The notes under the pieces are model-generated. The model did no database searches. It was not told the origin of the DNA and was given only the letters and a program-made list of their open reading frames with translations. Made by a program: the position numbers and the translations under genes. Shown here piece by piece: positions 4,523 through 5,993 of a stretch of 5,993 nucleotides of DNA; position 1 is the first letter of the stretch; the number at the start of each line of letters is the position of its first letter. Source of the DNA: Planctomycetota bacterium (GTDB lineage: Bacteria > Planctomycetota > Phycisphaerae > Sedimentisphaerales > Anaerohalosphaeraceae); contig JAAYQH010000146.1 in the NCBI GenBank assembly GCA_012519365.1, positions 1 to 5,993 on the forward strand, read 5' to 3'.

Positions 4523-5821
4523 ATGCAGAGAAAAGAAAAACTTTCTTGCGGGGACATTTCTCTTAACGAGGTGTTGACGCGCGAGCAATTTCGCAAGATC
4601 GGGTCGGCATTTGCGCGAAACTTTGGGCTGGCCCTTGAAGTGACCGATACGGAGGGTCGAGAAATCCGCACTCTGTGTTCGGGCGGGTGTGAGCCGGGTT
4701 TTTGTCGTTTAGTGCGGCAGTCCAAAGTGGGGGCTGGGCGGTGCCGTCAGGATCGGCTGCGGGGTCTGAATATCGCGATTGAAACGGGCCAGCCGTATAT
4801 TACGCTTTGTCATGCGGGCATCGGGCTGGTGTGTGTGCCGTTGATGGACGGTGATCTGCCGTTGGGGGGGGTATTTTTCGGCAAGTGTGTATGGGAGCCG
4901 GTTGACCAGACGATTTGTGAGGATGTGGCCAAGCGTTTGCGGGGGCTGCGGTTCGGGGCCGGTGAGTTGGAGGCGGCCTTGCGCCGGCTGCCGGTGGTCT
5001 CGGCTCGGCGGATTCACGAGGCGGCAGAGTTTTTGTATATTCTGGTGTATCAGATGACCGAGCTTGATCCGCAGGTGGTTCAGTGGCGGCGGCAGCGTTC
5101 TTTGCAGCAGGCTCAAATCAGCGAGGTGATTCAGGACAGTAAGCGTTTTGGCTCGGAAGAGGCCTATCCGTATGAATTGGAGTGTCAGCTTATCGCCAAG
5201 GTCAAGTTGGGCGACCGCACCGGGGCCAAGGAGATTCTGAATATGCTGCTGGGCACGATTATGTTTCACAATCCGGGCAACGTCAATCTGCTTAAGGCGC
5301 GGCTGGTGGAGTTGCTCAGTGTGTTGAGTCGTGCGGCGGCACAGGGCGGGGTGGATATCAATATGCTGCTGAGCAAAAATCTGGGGTATATTGATACAGT
5401 TTTGGCGCTCGATACGCAGGAGGATTTGTGTGTGTGGATCAGCCGGGCGCTGGATGAGTTTATTGAAAGCGTCTATTGTTCGCAGGACGCGAGGAAGATT
5501 TCTCAGCTTCGGCCGGCGATGGAGTATATGCAGTATCATTTTGATCAGCCGTTGACGCTGGAGGATATTGCGCGGCAGGCTCATTTGAGCGTGTCGCGGT
5601 TGTCGCATTTGTTTAAGGAGCAGATGGGGATTACGGTGATTGAGTATTTGACGCATATTCGTGTCAGCCGTGCCAAGGAACTGCTGATTGGCAGCGAACG
5701 CAATTGTACGCAGATTTGTTTTGAGGTGGGCTATAACAACCAGAGTTATTTTACGCGGATTTTTAAGCAGGTGGCGGGGATGACACCGCGGCAATTTCGA
5801 CTGGAAAACAAACGTCTGTAG
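4523..5821 (+). CDS. AraC-family transcriptional regulator with PocR sensory domain
   Basis: A 432-residue cytoplasmic regulator. Residues about 17-180 are a PocR ligand-binding domain, with the family pattern FCRLVRQSKVGAGRCRQD (60-77), CHAGI (96-100), and VPLMDGDLPLGGVFFGK (105-121). Residues about 214-320 (from YPYELECQLIAKVKLGDRTGAKEILN) are the helical linker seen in many PocR/AraC proteins. Residues about 330-430 are a complete AraC DNA-binding domain with both HTH units (LEDIARQAHLSVSRLSHLFKE and CTQICFEVGYNNQSYFTRIFK, ending TPRQFR). The prototype, Salmonella PocR, responds to 1,2-propanediol and activates pdu/cob genes. The ligand here cannot be inferred, as no catabolic genes are in the window. 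The start at ATG 4523 has AAGG (4511-4514) 8 nt upstream. The gene has its own promoter and terminator, so it looks monocistronic. An uninterrupted run of eight G lies at 4864-4871 within the sensory domain. Confidence 0.95.
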   Translation: MQRKEKLSCGDISLNEVLTREQFRKIGSAFARNFGLALEVTDTEGREIRTLCSGGCEPGFCRLVRQSKVGAGRCRQDRLRGLNIAIETGQPYITLCHAGIGLVCVPLMDGDLPLGGVFFGKCVWEPVDQTICEDVAKRLRGLRFGAGELEAALRRLPVVSARRIHEAAEFLYILVYQMTELDPQVVQWRRQRSLQQAQISEVIQDSKRFGSEEAYPYELECQLIAKVKLGDRTGAKEILNMLLGTIMFHNPGNVNLLKARLVELLSVLSRAAAQGGVDINMLLSKNLGYIDTVLALDTQEDLCVWISRALDEFIESVYCSQDARKISQLRPAMEYMQYHFDQPLTLEDIARQAHLSVSRLSHLFKEQMGITVIEYLTHIRVSRAKELLIGSERNCTQICFEVGYNNQSYFTRIFKQVAGMTPRQFRLENKRL

Positions 5822-5834
5822 GGGGATTTAGGCG

Positions 5835-5870
5835 GTTCCTCGATTTGCTCGGGAAATAGAACGTTTTTTT
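5835..5870 (+). terminator. Probable intrinsic terminator of the AraC/PocR gene
   Basis: GTTC (5835-5838) pairs with GAAC (5859-5862). Alternatively TTCC-(T)-CGA pairs with TCG-GGAA (5836-5855), making 7 bp with one bulge around a TTTGC loop. A run of seven T follows (5864-5870). The stem is modest, but position and T-run fit a Rho-independent terminator 14 bp after the stop codon. Confidence 0.5.
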
Positions 5871-5993
5871 ACTAGTACTCTGTCACCTCTAAAATTGTGG
5901 ATATAGTCTTTTGAGTCTGACTCTTGCATCTTCACAGGTGAACTGCCAATCCACTGATTTCTGATTTTCATTGCGTCTTTCATACCACGCCTG
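5871..5993 (-). mobile_element. End of an IS630-family insertion sequence
   Basis: The last 34 transposase residues on the minus strand identify an IS630-type element running off the right edge. Its outer end is probably near 5871-5877. There TA dinucleotides (5870-5871, 5873-5874 in CTAG, 5876-5877) are candidate targets, since IS630/Tc1-type elements duplicate TA. The terminal inverted repeat probably begins within GTACTCTGTCACC (5875-5887). The other end is not in the window, so the repeat and exact boundary cannot be confirmed. Confidence 0.7.
5889..5993 (-). CDS. IS630-family transposase, C-terminal end only
   Basis: From the right edge, the minus strand encodes 34 residues and a TAG stop (5891-5889). 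The ending, with VDWQFTCEDARVRLKRLYPQF as its core, is the characteristic C-terminus of IS630-type DDE transposases (typically W-F-T-x-EDAR-x-KL-x-RLYP). The catalytic DDE residues and the start lie outside the window, so activity cannot be judged. The stop codon sits about 15 bp from the presumed element end, as is usual in compact IS630 elements. Confidence 0.8.
   Translation of the reverse strand, partial: QAWYERRNENQKSVDWQFTCEDARVRLKRLYPQF

Noticed and set aside
4709..5794. 361-codon minus-strand open frame opposite the AraC/PocR gene
   Set aside because: It lies antisense to a full-length gene with recognised domains. Its composition (His, Gln, Pro, Arg) is typical of a shadow frame.

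Overview
This is a bacterial chromosomal window with no RNA operons and no CRISPR. It holds five recognisable protein genes (one cut off at the left edge), the tail of an insertion sequence at the right edge, and an unusually long AT-rich intergenic region. The organism cannot be fixed from the sequence. The strong Shine-Dalgarno sites, the PocR-type AraC regulator, the sigma-like HTH protein beside a COG2401-like ABC ATPase, and the IS630-type transposase would suit an anaerobic Planctomycetota (Phycisphaerae-like) or a similar free-living anaerobe. That is a weak inference.

Left part (1-1682, minus strand): the N-terminal 560 residues of a membrane sensor. It has a signal peptide, a periplasmic SBP_bac_3 solute-binding domain, one transmembrane helix and two PAS domains. 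The output domain lies outside the window. A sigma70-like promoter sits just upstream at 1740-1768.

Centre-left (1683-2563): about 880 bp without a convincing protein gene, but rich in structure. It contains a degenerate array of about ten units with 16/18-bp periodicity (1911-2078) and a strong minus-strand intrinsic terminator (2076-2122). It also has a near-consensus minus-strand promoter (2312-2338). Promoter and terminator together bracket a candidate ~225-nt small RNA carrying two C-rich, anti-Shine-Dalgarno patches. Further right are A-tract palindromes, a 21-22 bp direct repeat and an operator-like palindrome.

Centre (2564-4372, plus strand): three small genes on one strand. They encode a 149-residue double-HTH (sigma region 4-like) protein, a 217-residue soluble ABC ATPase of the COG2401 kind without its acetyltransferase part, and a 100-residue helical protein of unknown function. 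All three share a GGAGCA core at the ribosome binding site. They may form a functional module, possibly of phage or mobile-element origin, but no hallmark phage gene is visible in the window.

Right part (4443-5993): a well-formed promoter drives a 432-residue AraC-family regulator with an N-terminal PocR sensory domain. A plausible terminator follows it. Directly after the terminator lies the end of an IS630-family element, with the last 34 residues of its transposase on the minus strand.
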